From positions 1-64,000 of the forward strand of contig BGZK01001347.1 in NCBI GenBank assembly GCA_005406025.1: 64,000 nucleotides of DNA, in the 5' to 3' direction. The notes under the pieces were generated by a model. The model did not search any database, had not been told where the DNA came from, and saw only the letters and a program-made list of their open reading frames with translations. Source of the DNA: Eumeta japonica. Its lineage: Eukaryota; Arthropoda; Insecta; Lepidoptera; Psychidae. Numbering within the stretch: position 1 is the stretch's first letter; each line of letters opens with the position of its first letter. Both the position numbers and the translations under genes were made by a program. This document shows positions 60,780 to 64,000 of the stretch, one piece after another.

Positions 60780-61160
60780 GGAGAGGGGTAGGCGGCGGGG
60801 GCGCGGGCCGCGGCTCTAATCTCGCCGGGCCGGAACGAGGACTGCGATAATATAGAATTTATCGGCGCGCGCGCGGTCCGGCCGCGCTTGATGGATTAAA
60901 TTGCCCCGTCCCTATGACAACGTAGACCAGGGAAAAATACGCTCAGAATTAAAAAGCAGCTGGTCATTTTTCAAGCGATTCCTTTTATTCGCCCGCGGCG
61001 GCGCAGGTGGGCGGGCGCCGCGCCGCGCGCCGCCCGCGCCGCCGTCCGACGGTTCGCCGACAAATTTTGCGTTTGCTTAACGCTTATGCCCGCTGCGTAT
61101 TTGCAAGCCCGCTGATGAATTCGAGTGGGGCTCGCCTGTTGAATTAGGACGCGGCCCGTT
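60780..61160. promoter_or_regulatory. GC island pair with homeodomain words
   Basis: ggcggcgggggcgcgggcc and cgccgcgccgcgcgccgccc cores, with cttgatggattaaattgcc (PBX/HOX-like), gctgatgaattcg, gaattagga and ttatttgcgc between. No credible ORF. Confidence 0.4.
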
Positions 61161-61879
61161 ATTTGCGCTTTATTTTACTGTATTGCTAATATAAACGTAA
61201 AAACAAATTAATCGCATTAAACCTGCGGATATGATTTTTATTTTTGTATAAGAATCATAACTGTTGCATGAAAATCGAAATAGCATTGAATGTTATTTTA
61301 ATTAGAGGTTCGTAGTCCGCCTAGGACATTATAGTCTCGGTACGGGTATCTTTATATTGTAACATTTCCTAGGGTACCCATTACGTTATATTTTTTGTAT
61401 TTATTTACTGAAGTAAATACGCAACAAGTATAAAGAATAAAGACATAAACGAAAATATAATCAAATGGTTTTTTAACAACAAATTAGTATCCTCTCTGTA
61501 TTACATTTATCCTATCGAATGCAATATTATTCATAATAGTTAATATTTTTTTCTCGATCAAAATAAAGAAGTTTAATGCTTTGCTTCTTTCCTTCGAGCC
61601 TGAAATACTTCACTTACATAGCCGTTCTGTATTTTAGCCGATCAATACGTAATTTATAGTCTCTAAAATAATGATGACTCAACAATTTCTACAACCAAGA
61701 TCTGTATCTGCATATTCGAACAGTTTTTTTTTTCATACATTTAGTTAACAGCTTACCATAACGCTAAAGTTTTTATAGAGCTTTTTACGCAGACGGTACA
61801 AAGCTAAGCTTCACAACTTTCAGCGAAATGCAAAGTAAAATTTAGGGAATGAATATTAATATTTCAAACGCTTGTGTGG

Positions 61880-62100
61880 TCGGGCGCGCCGCGAGGGCGG
61901 GCGGGGCGCGGCGGGGCGGGGCGCGCGGGCCGGGGAACGCACCACGGCGGCTACGGGAATTTTATGTAAGTAATGCCTATTAAATGGAATCAGAATGGCA
62001 GACAGAGCTGGCGACGCCGCGAGGAGGTGCGCGCTGTGAGCGATATCAACGCGAACGATGTGCGCACGACTAATACGCGTATATATTCAGTGCTAACGCA
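61880..62100. promoter_or_regulatory. GC island
   Basis: cgggcgcgccgcgagggcgg, gcggggcgcggcggggcggg, then gcctattaaatgg and gacgccgcgaggagg. GC-box-like runs; no ORF. Confidence 0.3.
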
Positions 62101-63382
62101 TCAATGTTTTGATTGAGCTTACTTTGTGACTTACGTTTTGTAAGTTTTTGCAAATAAACTTATTGTTCCATGAGACTATGTAAATAATATGGAAATCAGT
62201 TGATGTTATATACTGGCAGTCATCAGTAACTTATAGTAGATTTTTTTAGAGTACTAATTTTTGTATTTGGTCTCATGGCGGAATTTTGCAGGATTTTTGT
62301 CATATTATATTCTCTGTTGCCGAGGAGATACAGAAAATAGCATTGGTTCAAAAGTTTATATATGTACATATATGGGACATAACGCGGCTTGTCATCATGA
62401 GAACTCCGGCAACTCTCAAAGGATCTTTATGAAATTTAGCGTACTTACTCTATAATATATCTTGAACGAGTTCGAAAATGAGCTAATTCGGCTAATTAGT
62501 TTAGAAATGGTGGCCATTTGAAATTTCGAAAATATTAAAAACGATATTTCAATGGCTTTCTCACGAAACAGTGACAAAATATTTGTCTAACAAAAACTTT
62601 AAGTTTTAAATAAAATAAATAACTATTTAATATTCACTGAAATTTGGATGAGGAATATACGTCCATTTCGAATGCCGAATTGCTTATTTTTTATTTCAAA
62701 CCGTCAATATTCTTTGAAAAATCTATTGTTTAAAATCAGACCAAAACGATGAGCCTCCGATATTTTCCAAAATTTCCAATTTTTTTTAACAAGATGTCAA
62801 ATATATTTTCTTGAAAATTTATTTTATTTACAATTTTTTAATTAATTTAACAATCTACGGTATCCGATTAATTTTCCCAAAAAATTAATTTCCTTAAATT
62901 CCAATCGAAAGCAATCAAACGGTTCAATATTATGAAAAAACAAGCACCTATTTTTTGTAATTGCTCTACATCTAGTCAACCGATAAATTTCAAATTGTCG
63001 AAGAATCTAAAATAAATAAAAGTCTTTCAAATTAAGCAACTTATATGATCTTAATCAACCAATTCATTTAGAATTTACATGAATAAAAATTCTCAATTTA
63101 CCTCTAGCGATATGTCTCGATCAAATTAACCAATTTAAATGGAATCTGCAGCACTGAAATTTGTTTTTGAAATTATTTAGATCTGGGGCCAGTAGATCAT
63201 GACCATGTAAAAACAAACAGACATAGAGACATCATTATGAAAATTGTGAGAACATCTAACTAGAATCTCTCACATCGACATTTGATGTAAGCTCGATATT
63301 TAAAAATGGAGGTGCAAACAATAAATTTCGATTGTTTTTTTAAATGTTCAATTTTCTTGAAGGGAAGTTGACACGTAATTAA

Positions 63383-63421
63383 TTGTTAGCTTAAAAGCTA
63401 ACAACTTAACTTAAAAGTTAA
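63383..63421. repeat. Two adjacent short palindromes
   Basis: TTGTTAGCTT-AA-AAGCTAACAA (63383-63404) and TTAACTT-AA-AAGTTAA (63406-63421), both perfect with an AA centre. Confidence 0.9.
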
Positions 63422-64000
63422 TGTTAAGCTATTTGGAATAAATTTTCATTATGTTATGCTTAAGCCTTCCCTAATCATAAGAATAATAAATGAAACACAG
63501 GAAAAATATTCAAACAAATGTCAGCTAAGTGGTTAAAAATGAAACGAAGGAAACCTGATTATTTGAAATACCATTCAAGTGAAACATTTAGGAAGAAAAA
63601 TTTAGTTGACTATAGTCTAGCCCCAAAATTTCTCGAGTTTTAAGTAGTAACATTTTCGAACTCGAAAAGTCGAATACATTATTCTCACACGAAAACATTA
63701 TTCACATATTTTAGAACTCTTCGAACCCTAAAAAACATTTGTGTGTTAGTATTTTTACGTTTTTTCAGTTTAAAATTTTAGTGTTAGTTACGTTTCAAAA
63801 CTATTGAAGTTACAAAAATTTGTAAGTGATTATATATTTTCAAATATTATATTGAAGACATATTTTGAAGGAAGCTAATGATTCGAACGGTACTTGCGGC
63901 ATTCGATGCAGTTTTTTTGAGATCTCAAAAAATATTTAGGTGTTTCTATCTCAATATCTCAAAAAATATCGATCTGTCACAAAATTTAAAAATAATTTTG

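Larger units (their letters stand above)
19431..64000. other. Presumed giant intron or 5' flank of the homeobox gene
   Basis: The exon at 19430 needs an upstream exon encoding homeodomain residues 1-46. I scanned the minus strand for an ARVQ-type exon end followed by a donor, and for a THYPD-like segment, and found none up to 64,000. If the exon lies beyond, this is an intron of more than 44.5 kb. No ORF longer than about 180 codons exists here, and the long ones lie in GC islands with Arg/Pro/Ala-biased translations in several frames. Content: repeats, mariner copies and GC islands, listed individually. Confidence 0.6.

Overview
The window looks like nuclear DNA of a lepidopteran insect (moth or butterfly). 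It is AT-rich, gene-poor and intron-rich. It carries mariner copies, a tRNA-derived SINE and several repeat modules familiar from moth and butterfly genomes. Both recognisable protein-coding loci are on the minus strand and read as insect orthologues. No bacterial features (operons, Shine-Dalgarno sites, CRISPR, IS elements) were seen.

Region by region. 1-3.4 kb is AT-rich intergenic DNA with repeat debris. 3.65-5.30 kb (minus) holds a complete four-exon gene for muscle protein 20 (Mp20), a calponin/transgelin-family protein of 184 aa. It has a canonical TATA box and initiator at 5391-5398 and 5362-5367. 5.4-9.1 kb is intergenic and holds GC islands, a CArG-type motif and a SINE-like repeat. 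9.17-19.43 kb (minus) holds the last two coding exons of a paired-like homeobox gene of the Phox2/PHDP type. The first of these starts exactly at homeodomain residue 47, so the first 46 homeodomain residues must come from an upstream exon. I could not find that exon up to 64,000, so it probably lies beyond the window.

19.4-64 kb is therefore either a very large first intron or the 5' flank of the homeobox gene. It has no convincing long ORF. It is a sea of AT-rich repeats broken by about a dozen GC-rich islands with ATTA/TAAT words, CCAAT boxes and GATA sites, which are candidate cis-regulatory elements. Embedded here are two mariner-type copies (a third lies in the homeobox intron), an 81-bp hAT-like MITE with an 8-bp target duplication, a tRNA-derived SINE, tandem and dispersed repeats, and several strong hairpins.

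The most unusual items are three. (1) An inverted duplication at 40.50-41.06 kb whose two arms each encode a similar signal-peptide-like N-terminus, facing each other. (2) A compact module at 53.35-53.65 kb with an FTZ-F1-type site, a TATA box, a short signal-peptide-like ORF ending in a possible splice donor, and a 23-bp-stem hairpin that could be a miRNA precursor. (3) The GC-island archipelago flanking the homeobox exon. Calls made without alignment or expression data are marked as inference.
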